Positions 22,189-33,009 of a stretch of 64,000 nucleotides of DNA are shown here, in pieces (position 1 is the stretch's first letter; each line of letters starts with the position of its first letter). This stretch comes from Anodontia alba. Taxonomy: Eukaryota > Mollusca > Bivalvia > Lucinida > Lucinidae. Under the pieces are notes generated by a model. It ran no database searches and had not been told where the DNA came from. It was given only the letters and a program-made list of their open reading frames with translations. The DNA lies in contig OZ024831.1 of the NCBI GenBank assembly GCA_964016985.1, forward strand, positions 79,214,263-79,278,262. The letters run 5' to 3'. The position numbers and the translations under genes are program-made.

Positions 22189-24842
22189 AGCTCACCTGGC
22201 TCCAGTTTTTTTGCCTGTTGTCTGTCGTCCGTCAGTCTGTCCCATCTATCTATCTGTCCAGGGGTTGTTAGGTGAGGCATAGGTGTATCTTGCGTCACCG
22301 GGACGTCCAGCTGATTTTGGCTTACAGTTTGGCAAGGCCTGCTATCCTTGCAGCAGGTAAGGGTAGAGAGTGAATGTTTTTGTTTCTTCACTTTCATTCA
22401 TTTTCCTCTTTCTCCCCTGTTCCTCTCTTTCATCTCCTCTGCTATCTCTTCTCCCTCTCTCTGGGAGACGACACAAATGACCCACAAGGGTTGACTTACT
22501 GTAAACCCCAACACAATCAATGTCTCCCTCCATCCATTAGGTTTTCACATTTTCAACAGTTCTTCCTGAACCATCAAACAGATTGACTTGAAACGTGGTT
22601 TAGGGCATTGTAGTGACTAGTAGATCAAAAATAGCTAAAATTGATCTGATCTGAAATCCAAGATGGCCACCATGGCCGCCATCTTGAAAATCTTTTTTCA
22701 ATCTTCTTCTCCTGAACCGAAAGGCCAGTTGACTTGAAACTTGGTAGGACATACCGGGATGAATCGTAGATCAAAAATAGCTAAAATCTTTCCAATATGA
22801 AATACAAGATGACCGCCATCTTGAAAACTTGAATAAAACAGTCAGTTGACTCGAAACTTGGTAGATGGTGACTTGTAGATCAAAAATAGCTCTAATTGTT
22901 CCAGTCCAAAATCCAAGATGGTCGCCATGTCCACCATCTTGAGAAGCTATTTTAATCTTCTTCTCCTGAACCGAAAAGCCAACTGACACAAAACTAGGTA
23001 GGAAATATCTGTTTGACTTGTAGATGAAAAATAGCTAAAATTGTTCAGATCAGAAATCCAGGATGACCACCATCTTGAAAGTCTATTTTGAACTTCTTCT
23101 CCTGAACTGTTAGACAAATTGATGCGAAACTTGCTCATAAACTTGTAGATCAAAAGGAGCTAAAATCATTCAAACTACATCTGCTCTCGAATGCTATGTC
23201 AACTTGGTGGGAGGCATTTGGGCAACATAGAAATTTTGGAATTGTTCAAACATCTCCACCCAAACCCCAGGTCAGATTGAGTTGAAACTTGATGGGAGGG
23301 ATGGAGAGGACAGTGAATTTCAGAATTGATAAAACCGTTCCATTCCAATATATCCACAGTGACCATCTTGAAAATCTTCAAACTACATCTGCTCTCGAAC
23401 CCTAAGTTAAATTGAGCCCAAAATTGATTGGAGGCTTTGGGGCAGCATGTAGATTCAACATTGCTAAAAGCGTTCCGTTCAGATATCCAAGATGGCTGCC
23501 ATAATGGCTATCTTGAAATTCTTTAAACCACATCTCTTGCCAAATGGTCAGTTGGAGCTGAAACTTGGTGGGAGGCATCAGAGTGACATGGAGATTCAGA
23601 CCAACTTAAATAGTTCCTTTCCCATAACCAAGATGGCCGCAATGGCGGCCATCCTGAAATATGCTCCCAAAGGGTAAGTCAGATTTAGCGGAAACTTGGT
23701 GGGAGGCACTGGGGAGACATGGAGAGTCAGAATTTTCAAACATCATTCCATTCCAATATCCAAGATGGTCACCAAGGTGGCCATCTTGAAATTCTTCAAA
23801 CGACATCACCTTCTAAACCATAAGTTGGATGGAGCTGAAACTTGATGGGAGACATCAGAGCAACATAGCTTTGTGCTGTGTGCTATCACACTACAAAGAG
23901 ATTCAAAAAGTGCTAAAATCATTCTGTTCTGACATCCAAGATGGCCGCCACGGCAGCCATCTTGAAAATCACCAAACCACATCTGCTCCAGAAAGGTAAG
24001 TTGGAATGAGCCAAAACCTTTTGGGAGGCATTGGGGTGACATGGAGATTCAGAATTGCTAAAATCACTTTGCTATGATATCCAAGATGGCCACCACCACA
24101 GCCATCTTGAAAATCTTCACTTGTTAGCTGCTCCAGAAGGGTAAGTCAGATTGAGCCAAATCTTGATGGAAGGCATCAGGATAACATGGAGATTTAAAAT
24201 TCTTAAAATTTTTCTGATTGGAAATTCAAGATGGCTGCCATGGCCATCATCTTGATAATCTATTTTGAATTTCTCCTCCTGAACAGAAAGGCCAATTGAC
24301 TCAAAACTTGGTTGGAGATATCAGAGTGACTTATAGATCAAAAATAGGTAAAGTAGTTCCAATCGGAAATGCAAGATTGCTGCCACTGCAGCTATATTAA
24401 AAAGAAATTTTGATCTTCTCCTGAAGGGAATGGCTATTTGACCCAAAACTTGTAGGAATTATAGTGGTGACTTGTACATCAAAAACAGCTAAATTTGTTC
24501 CAATCAGAAATCCAAGATGGCTGCCACTGCCGCCATCTTGATAATATATTTTGATTTTTTTCTCTAGAATGCCAATAACTCAAAACTTGGTAGGAAGTAT
24601 TGGGGGACTTGTAAATCAGAAATAGCTTAATCATTCCAATTGGAAATCCAAGATGGCTGCTATTTTCAAAATCTGTTTTGACCTTCTTCTGAAGCCAAAG
24701 ACAAACTGATTCAAAACTTGGTAAGAAGTATTGGAGTGACTTGTGGATCAGAATAGCTAAAATTGTTCTGATGGGGAATCCAAGATGGCATTTGGGCAAG
24801 TTGTTCCAGGTGAGCAATGTTTGTACCTAAGGGCCTCTAGTA
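22189..24842 (+). mobile_element. AGCTCACC-type element with palindromic AAGATGGCCGCC core (about 20 units)
   Basis: 5' end AGCTCACCTGGCTCCAG and GTCTGTCGTCCGTC. The core units of about 130-170 bp carry CCAAGATGGCCGCCAT and GGCCATCTTGAAA with GAAACTTGGTGGGAGGCAT between. 3' end TTCCAGGTGAGC and AAGGGCCTCTAG. The CCTGG of the 5' end is matched by CCAGG at the 3' end, unlike the CTGAG/CTCAG copies. A foreign 260-bp piece lies at 22262-22519. Confidence 0.75.
22262..22519 (+). repeat. Possible second SINE-like insert sharing the SINE tail
   Basis: The piece interrupts the GTCTGTCC-rich head of the surrounding element. Its end, TGACCCACAAGGGTTGACTT then GTAAACCCCAACACAA, resembles the tail of the tRNA-derived SINE (TGACCCCATTGGGTTGACTG and GTAAAACCTCAACACAAAC). 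The head (GTTAGGTGAGGCATAGG and onward) is not recognisably tRNA-like, and the middle is a long pyrimidine tract. No target-site duplication was clear. Confidence 0.4.
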
Positions 24843-25310
<468 letters not shown>

Positions 25311-25470
25311 TGATAGCTCTAGATAAGGTGCTTTGTGATTACCTAAATTGTTGATATTTTTCTTATATCTCTTAGTGTTTCCCGCAGAAATTATAATAAG
25401 AAGGACATGATAGTTTGTTTCCAAAAAGGGCATTTTAGCGTGTGCTATCACACTACAAAGTTGTCTATCG

Positions 25471-25672
25471 TGTGTAGTGTCTATGATAATAGGCTAACAG
25501 GCTAACTGCCAATGCAGTGGAATGAGAGGTGGAACTTAGTATTCATGAGGGGCATTATTGAAATATGCACACAGGTGATTTATTAGATAGGAAGAATGCT
25601 AGATGTATAAGATAGAATAAAGAAGTTAAACCCACAGCCTTTTCAATTAACCCTTAAAATAAGAACATTACA
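25471..25672 (+). mobile_element. Probable LTR of a gypsy-like element (about 200 bp)
   Basis: Starts near TGTGTAGTGTCTATG and ends AACATTACA, followed by ATGGTGATGAGGATGGG. The TGGTGA(C)GAGGA sequence directly after an LTR is common in Ty3/gypsy elements I recall. Contains a TATA-like GTATAAGA at 25598 and a polyadenylation signal AATAAA at 25616. A gag remnant follows at 160 bp. The matching 3' LTR was not found, so the limits are uncertain. Confidence 0.55.
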
Positions 25673-25831
25673 ATGGTGATGAGGATGGGATAAACAATGA
25701 AAAATAAAAATTAAACAAGTGCTGTGAAACAAAAATCCAATGGAAAATAACCAAAAACAAAACAACAAAAACAATGGATTAAATTCCGGTAAAATAAACT
25801 AAAGTGCTGGGTTAAACAAAGAGTGAAAACA

Positions 25832-26707
25832 ATGGCTGCAAAGTTGAATATTACCTGTCCTCGAAGGTTCAAAGTTTCTGGAGAACATACAAACCTAAAC
25901 AAAATCTGGGAACAATATTTAAAACAATTTGAATATTATATAAAAGCAGCAAATATTACCAGAGATGAACAGAAATGTGCATTGTTATTATACATATCTG
26001 GGTATGAAGTATAAGATATCTTCCAAACATTTGAAGACCAGGGAACAACATACAAACATGCTGTCGACAGACTTTAGGAGTACTTCAAACCAAAGAAAAA
26101 CATTTAGTACAAAAGACATATGTTTCACAAATCAAAACAAAATGCTGAAGAAACAATTGACAACTATAGTGTACAACTGTCAAAATTAGCAGTATCATGT
26201 GAGTTCACAAACAAAAATGAAATGATCCGGAACAAAGTGGTCAATTTGTGCCACTGAAGTAAATTACAAAAAAAAGTTGCTTGAAGAAGAGACACTAACC
26301 TTGGATAAGGTTAAGACACTATTTTGGACATTTGAATGAAGTGAAACACACTCAAAACACATGGAACCACATGAAATCGATGACAGTTCAACGACTACTG
26401 GGCCAAATGGCAATGATGAAATCAACTGGGTGCGACACACGAAACAAAGTGCATTAAACACCAGGGGGCTAGGCCAAAAACATACAGTCAGGGAATCAAA
26501 CTGATGGGCCAGAGAAACAAACCACATGACAAACGAGTGCAAGGGCAGACAACTTCCATATGTTATCATTGCAGAGAAGGTGGACATTATGGGAAATTAT
26601 GTAAGAAAACAAAAGACGTTGTGTGTTATGCATACGGGGGAAAACAACATTTCACTAAAATGTGTAAATCAAAATTGAAAAAAGTGCATATTCTTTCGGG
26701 AAAATAG
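25832..26707 (+). pseudogene. gypsy-like Gag pseudogene with zinc knuckle
   Basis: Starts at the ATG of MAAKLNITCPRRF; the N-terminal part has WEQYLKQFEYYIKAAN and ALLLYISGYEV, typical of invertebrate Ty3/gypsy Gag. At 26012 a TAA interrupts the frame, and several stops and frameshifts follow. Downstream pieces still read DIFQTFEDQGTTYKHAVDRL and ETIDNYSVQLSKLAV. The last piece has the CCHC knuckle CYHCREGGHYGKLC and a degraded second one (CYAYGGKQHFTKMC, where the second Cys is Tyr-Gly). Dead. Confidence 0.85.
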
Positions 26708-26739
26708 TGATGAAGAGAAAGAGGAAGTATTCTTTATTC

Positions 26740-27655
26740 TGGCAGTTTTGTCATTACGACTGGCAGTTCTCTCGGTAGCACAGGCATGACCTGGCAGGGA
26801 TGACATGTTTTGATTTTATTTGTGACATCTGTGTCAATGTTAGGCCTCCATACTTTTTCCCTAAGCAGTTGTTTTGACAATGCCCTGATGACTTTCATGT
26901 GCCAAATTCAATACACAATCCTATAATGATGTTGGAATAATTATTGTATGCCCTTGAGAATAATTTAATCCTTTACTATCAGTTCATTTTTGATCTGATG
27001 GATAGGTTTCAAAACATCTGATATTCCCCATTTATTGCCTTGAAAGAATTGACACACTTTGCAATACGTTTTAGCAGTTTTGTATTCTTCCTGGAGTTCA
27101 TCTAAGGTCAGTGCAATGGCCAGACTTGTTTCAGTTACATAACTGTCAGATCACATGTCTCATTGTCTGTTTCTTGAATTGGAGTTCTGGACAGTATATC
27201 TGAAATATTCTCAGACCTTTCAAGTACTTGACTGGCCTCGGTGGCTCAGTTGGATGCGCCGTCCGACTGGAGACCAGGAGGTCGCGGGTTCAACCCCCGC
27301 CGAGGTCGGCAACATTCTTTTGTGGAGATTGATCATGAAATATTTTCTACGGTCATTCTCTCCCTTCCACTGATTCAAGAAGGGCAGTTGTCAGTTTCTG
27401 GCGAAAGAATGTGCACAATACTGGTTAACCGCTTAGAGGACTAAGCCTGCCCAGTAAACGTGTGGTTAGGTAAACTGACCGCGCTCGACATGACCCCATT
27501 GGGTTGACTGGGCCGTAAAACCTCAACACAAACAAACTTGACTGTGAAATTGTATGGCTGTAATTTCAAAACAAAGTTTTTAATTCTAATGGGTGCCTGA
27601 TGAACACTGGTAAAAATTCTTTCAAGTGATTTAGGGTCTGAATACACTGTGAATT
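26740..27655 (-). pseudogene. gypsy-like pol fragment (RNase H and integrase zinc-binding part), inverted and split by a SINE
   Basis: On the minus strand 27545-27655 reads VYSDPKSLERIF, HQAPIRIKNFVLKLQPYNF: the end of a gypsy RNase H (usual pattern TDHKPL, AP.R....LLRLQ.Y.F). After the SINE the frame resumes and shows IIIPTSL, CVLNLAHESHQGIVKT, the HHCC zinc finger region before integrase, with several stops. It is opposite in direction to the gag piece on its left, so an inversion and deletion lie near 26740. Confidence 0.78.
27235..27535 (+). mobile_element. tRNA-derived SINE, copy 4
   Basis: Full-length, 301 bp. Exact 9-bp target-site duplication ACTTGACTG at 27226-27234 and 27536-27544. 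Head GCCTCGGTGGCTCAGTTGG, box B GGGTTCAACCC, tail CTCAACACAAACAA. It splits the RNase H coding sequence of the gypsy fragment, so it is younger than that insertion. Confidence 0.95.
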
Positions 27656-29270
27656 GAAGTTTTTATAAGTAAAACATATTTTAACTAGTAATAGTTAACC
27701 TATAAATAATGTGCTATTCTATTCTGTATTTCAAACCTTTCACAGAAAAAATGACAGTCTCTTAAGAGTCTTAATCCAGAAGGTCCCTAAGGCTGTTACC
27801 TGTGTGACGTCATTCTTCCTGCTGTTTTGATCACGTGTCAGTTTCTTTGAAGTAAAAAACAATATAACTGAGTAAAGCAGGGAAGCAGGAGGGATTCTCT
27901 TATCTATAGGTTAAGTATTACTAGTTAAAATATGTTTTACTTATAAAAAACTTCATTTTAACTGCATAATACATTAACCTATAGATAATGTGCTAGAATT
28001 TAAAGATAAGGAGGGAGGAGCTCCCCTAATTCTGACACTATTATATGTATATTAGATTCCCTTAACTTCTGGTTTATGACTCAGGAACCTCTAAGGAATC
28101 AGATACATTCTATAATATATACTAAGAATGATCTAGATTCACTTATAACATATCTTTAAGGTGTTAATACCTTATTATATATATATGATGGACCCTGGAG
28201 GCTGCCAGTTTTCTCAAGCATCAGAGGCCTGAATTCCTGGCTCCCACCTCTTTTTTGGGCAACAACAGTTGGGCCCAAATAAAGCAAATTGGTAACTTGT
28301 TGAGACATGTCCTTCAAGAATTTGTGCAGTTTGAAGGAAGATTCCAGACCACTGTTTTGATAATGGAATTGAGCGGAACCTTATCAGAAAAAAAAAAAAA
28401 AAAAAATGTCCAGGAAAAGATAGCTGTCTATCTTTGTGAGCCATAATTATTTAACAAGGAAATGTCTCCTCGGATGAGTTTCCTATAGGTGAACTACATA
28501 TCTCGAGATTTTTAAGATAAATCTGAGAGATGTAATGATTACCTTTAATTAGTAAATAACCAAGTCCTATTTTGCTAATATATAAATAATTAAAGATCTG
28601 GGTAAATGGACAGATCTGATTCTTTGCCAAATATCCCGTCATAATTTTCTAATTAACCATAAAAGTTTACAAAATATTTCCCTTTTTGCATTTTTGAGCT
28701 AATGTAGGAATAATAAAGATCTGGGTAAATGGACAGATCTGATTATTTGACAAATACCCAGTTTATAAAATCAATGAGAGTAAAATAAAAGTAAAAAAGG
28801 ATTGCCTTTGGAAACAAAGAACACACAAAATCACGAAAATCTGAGACTCGGTTTGATTGAGTCTCTTCATATGCAACACTGTAGTTTGTGAGGCTGCATA
28901 CGCCCCCTAGCACTGGCTTAAGCGGTATTCGATTTTAAAAAAACCCAGGATGGGCTCAATGATCCCAAAGCAAGTAAAATGTAACCTGCACTATGATGAT
29001 GTATGGGGCAGACTTTTTACTACCGCCACACGGCACAACACCAGCTACTGTAGAGTAAAATAAAAGTGAAAAAGGATCGCCTTTGGAAACAAAGAACACA
29101 CAAAATCACAAAAATCGGAGACTCGGTTTGATTGAGTCTCTTCATATGCAACAGTGTAGTTTGCGAGGCTGCATACGCCCTCTAGCACCAGCTTAAGCAG
29201 TATTCGATTTTCGTCTGATTGATTAAATTTATATAATTTGCCTATTGCCAGGTTTAACTTTGGTAACATT
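27655..29270 (-). repeat. Dispersed repeat family R, copy 2
   Basis: Reverse-complement match to 7050-8768. It carries the terminal inverted repeat (27655-27708 with 27901-27954). A minus-strand frame at 29045-29269 still reads LNLAIGKLYKF, VCSLANYTVAYEETQ and SLFPKAILFHF, in agreement with peptides readable at 7130-7245. Two internal duplications occur: a 150-bp block (28793-28920 and 29050-29200, both with ACTCGGTTTGATTGAGTCTC) and a 124-bp one (CTGGGTAAATGGACAGATCT at 28597 and 28720). Confidence 0.65.
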
Positions 29271-30125
29271 TCTTAGCCATGGAAACAGTTAATAGAAAAG
29301 GTTGTTTATCTCTCCACATGAAGATAGATAGCCTCATGTAAATTTGATATGGGACTTTTACCAGGCGTGAATTCAAAAGCGTTTCTTAGCATTGGCAAAC
29401 TTTAATAAAAGGAAAGGCTTATTACATCATAACATACAGTTTGACAGCCTCATAATTTTAAAACGCTTTAAAGGAAAGATTTTTTATACTGTTCAATGCA
29501 ATTGAAAGATCTAATTAATTTTGAAACAACTGGGTTAGAATCGATTCTATTACCAGATTTAAATTATTACACATCATGAATCTATATTCCTTGATGATGT
29601 TGATTCGCATTATTTTCTCAAAAATTGAAGGTATATTGATAAATTTGACTATGACGGAAAGAGAATTCGATACAAAATTAATCTTCTTTCTTTGTCAGTA
29701 ATTGGATATATGAACATTTTGTATCATATTTTTTTTTTTTTTTTGAGCAAATGTGTTATGGTCTTGAGACAAATCTGTGATACTTGCGAAATTTGACTCA
29801 ACTATTTGTTTGATAACTTCCCACATGAGACGAGATGAGGGAAGATTTTTTTAATTATACTATTAGTTTTAATATCTCTGATAACCAATGACGTTGAGGT
29901 TCAGAGAAGTAGAAATAACTATTCTACACCTATATTAATGAAATAAGTGAGAATAGATGATATCATAATTTATAGTGTATATGTATAAACTTATAGACTA
30001 TTCCAGTTATGGATAAATCATTTATCATCAAGGCTCAGTTATCAAAACTGGATAGATAATAGAAATTCATGATTGTATCAAATCATAAACAAACTTATAG
30101 AATATTCCAGTTTTAAAATGGATAA
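29271..30125. other. No gene recognised; possibly more of family R
   Basis: AT-rich, with a T run at 29730-29744. The phrase CTTATAGA.TATTCCAGTT occurs twice (29992 and 30093). No coding or known element. Confidence 0.35.
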
Positions 30126-30993
30126 ATGGATACAGAGAAGTGCATGGTGGGATGGGGTATGGCAGGCTGGAACCAGATGTTGAGGGTGAGAAATACCCTA
30201 GAGTACACCCTAGCATTCAACCTGTTTCTTAGGAACACATGTTTCAAGAAACATGACAGCCATATCACGTACAAGTCTGGAAACGAAACCATGCAGATAA
30301 ACTTCATCCTTTGTCATAGGATCATGCACAAACTTGCCACAGATGTAAAAGTGATCCTTGGAGAGGAAGCAGCCCTGCAACAAGGTGTTTGACCATGTGC
30401 CTCGGAAGGTCATCTGGTGGGCGCTGAGAAAACTTAGTGTGGAGGAGTGGATTGTGCAACTGGTGCAGGGGATATATGCCAATGCACGGAGCCTTGTCTG
30501 TGTTGGTGAGGGGTACAGTGAAGAGTTTGAAGTTAAGCTCGGTATTCACCAAGGCTTGGTACTCAGCCCGCTGCTCTTCATCATTAAGCTTGAAGCCTTG
30601 TCACGGGAGTTCCGCTCTTGGGCCCCCTGGGAGGACCTCTATGCTGATGACCTTGTTATCATCGCTGAATCGCTCAAGGAATGTGACAGGAGGCTCTTGA
30701 CTTGGAAAGAAGCAATGGAGGAGAAAAGACTGAGAGTAAATGCGGGAAAGAGGAAGAGCATAATCTGTGGTACAGGCCTAGACCTCCTGCAGAGTTCAGG
30801 TGAGTTTCCATGTGCAGTCTGTCACACTGGAGTGGGCAGCAACAGCATTTTCTGCAGCAGCTGCAAGCACTGGGTGCACAAGAAATGCAGTGGGCTCAAG
30901 CGCTTGACAAATGACCCTGATTATAGATGTACAGGGTGCCAGGGAACTGCACTCCCCATGGACGGCAGATCACAGAGGGAAGTCCAAGTGTGA
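30126..30993 (+). pseudogene. LINE pseudogene: endonuclease end fused to reverse transcriptase, with PHD-like finger
   Basis: Frame one (30126-30387) reads LEYTLAFNLFLRNTCFKK, ITYKSGN and QINFILC, the end of an AP-type endonuclease; the usual catalytic QID is QIN here. Frame two (from about 30376) reads FDHVPRKVIWWALRKL, GIHQGLVLSPLLFI and YADDLVI (30640), the RT palm with intact YADD. It then ends in a Cys/His finger CAVC...CSSCKHWVHKKC...CTGC ending at the TGA 30991-30993. About 150-250 residues expected between endonuclease and RT palm are missing, with a frame change near 30385. Clade not determined. Confidence 0.88.
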
Positions 30994-31486
30994 CCTGACA
31001 AGCTGGAGGTGGTAGCTTCCTTTTGCTGTGTTAAGTATTTATTGTCAAAGTATGAATCAATACTATTTAATAATACTTCGATGAATATATATAGTCTAGA
31101 TTTTTTTACCTATAAAAAAGGAATCATGAATAGGTAAAAAATCTAACTTATTTAATTTTTTGGAATCAATTCTAAACTTAACATGATTGAAGACAATATA
31201 GTGAAAGATATTATTCTGCTGTGTATAATATCTCTTAATCTATTGTCTAATAACATAATTCTGAGATGGTCCGTTAATGCAGACAAGAAGCCATAATGTC
31301 CATCTGTTAACTACATGTACCAATGTAAAGGCTTACTTGAAATTTAATTTTGGGTAATGTTGGTTGGTACTTGATGTTTTGTCTTTGGTCGGGCCCACCG
31401 GAGTCTAACTGTTAGTTTTCTTTTGCTCCAGCATTTCAGTTGTTTTGTGCTGTTGAGTCCCCATCGTTGTTTCATCTCTGTAATTA
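30994..31486. other. No gene recognised
   Basis: AT-rich sequence. The last 50 bp (GTGCTGTTGAGTCCCCATCG and TTTCATCTCTGTAATTA) are a diverged copy of 32527-32573, part of a short tandem duplication that the next element interrupts. Confidence 0.45.
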
Positions 31487-32470
31487 TACCCCCGGCATAT
31501 GAAGTATGCAATGGGGGTATATAGTTTTTGTCTTTTCTGTGTCTGTCTGTTAGTCAGTCTGTCAGTCAGTCTGTCTGTCTGTTAACATTTATTTTGTGTC
31601 AAAGATTTCTCAGGAACTACTTTACCTAGAAACTTGAAATTTTGTACACATGACAAGTACGACTATTTGTATTGTGGGAAAGAAAATAAGGGCCATGGGT
31701 TCAGGTCCCTTAGAGTTATTTCCCTTTGTTGTTCTGGCTATACTGATGGCCATGGCATATATTTATTGAGATATCTCAGGAACTACTTTACCTAGATACT
31801 TGAAATTTTGTACACATGACAAGTATGACTAGTTGTATTGTGGGAAAGAAAATAAGGGCCATGGGGCCAGGTCCCTTAGAGTTATTTCCCATTGTTGTTC
31901 TGGCTATACTGATGGCCATGGCATTTATTTGTGTCAAAGATATCTCAGGAACTTCTTTACCTAGAAACTTGAAATTTTGTACACATGACGAGTATGACTA
32001 GTTGTATTGTGGGAAAGAAAATAAGGGCCATGGGGCCAGGTCTGTTACAGTTATTTCCCTTTGTTGTTCTGGCTATACTGATGGCCATGGCATTTATTTG
32101 TATCAAAGATATCTCAGGAACTACTTTACCTAGATACTTGAAATTTTGTACACATGACAAGTATGACTAGTTGTATTATGGGAAAGAAGATAAGGGCCAT
32201 GGGGCCAGGTCCCTTGAGAGTTATTTCCCTTTGTTGTTCTGGCTATACTGATGGCCATGGCATTTATTTGTGTCAAAGATATCTCAGGAACTACTTTACC
32301 TAGAAACTTGAAATTTTGTACACATGACAAGTATGACTAGTTGTATTGTGGGAAAGAAAATAAGGGTCATGGGGCCAGGTCCCTTAGAAGTTATTTCCCT
32401 TTGTTGTTCTGGCTATACTGATGGCCATGGCCGGGGTTATTAGTGAGCATATGCTCACTTCATGGTCTAG
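31487..32470 (+). mobile_element. TACCCCC-type element with five 170-bp units
   Basis: 5' end TACCCCCGGCATATGAAG...TGGGGGTATA (hairpin), then TTTGTCTTTTCTGTGTCTG. The core phrase GATGGCCATGG occurs at 31745, 31911, 32080, 32250 and 32420 (166-170 bp), with CTTGAAATTTTGTACACATG in each unit. 3' end CCGGGGTTATTA (inverse of the head), perfect palindrome GTGAGCATATGCTCAC, TTCATGGTCTAG. Non-coding. Confidence 0.82.
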
Positions 32471-33009
32471 TTAGTTGATTTTTTGTGTTCTCGGAGATGT
32501 GGCACTGATGAGTTAGGAAGCCTTCTTGTTTCATGCTGTTGAGTCCTCATCATTGTTTCATCTCTGTAATTAGTTAATTTTTTGTGTTCTCGGAGACGTA
32601 GCACTGATGAGTTAGAAAGCCTTCATGTGGACTGAACAAATTATGTGTCTAAACCACGGCAGAAGTAAGGGCGAGAATTGTGGCCACGTAAAATCGATTT
32701 AAGCCCCCCAGCGTTCCAAGGCGGTTCTTCTTCATGGTTTATTTTTGTTATAGTTTGTCTTTGAATGTGTGTGTGGCTTACCTCTTTTTGTTTTGGATAG
32801 CCATTTGGCCACTTTGTGGGAAAGTAACTATCCCTTTGGCTTTCTGCTAGTGAGTTTCCATTAGGGTCTAGTTATTTCGCGTTTTGTGTTTCTTTCCCTT
32901 TGATGTCTCTGATGGGAGGTGTGGGATAATTGTATCGATTCCTGATCATTGCCTTCCCTTCTATTAGGTACATTCCGAAGATAGTACGGTGAATTGGAAG
33001 ATCCGATTG
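32471..33009. other. Unclassified repeat-like sequence with a 100-bp tandem duplication
   Basis: The phrase TTTTTTGTGTTCTCGGAGA and GCACTGATGAGTTAG occurs at 32479 and 32579. The rest (to 33009) has no recognised feature; it may be the downstream part of family R copy 3. Confidence 0.4.

Noticed and set aside
23870..23905. Shared word GTGTGCTATCACACTACAAAG here and at 25438
   Set aside because: It may be the relic of a short palindromic insertion, but two occurrences of 20 bp without borders do not support an element call.
32500..32640. Hammerhead ribozyme (CTGATGAG followed by GAAAG)
   Set aside because: Stem II cannot form between CTGATGAG and GAAA (only GTTA between), and no matching stem III with a cleavage site was found.
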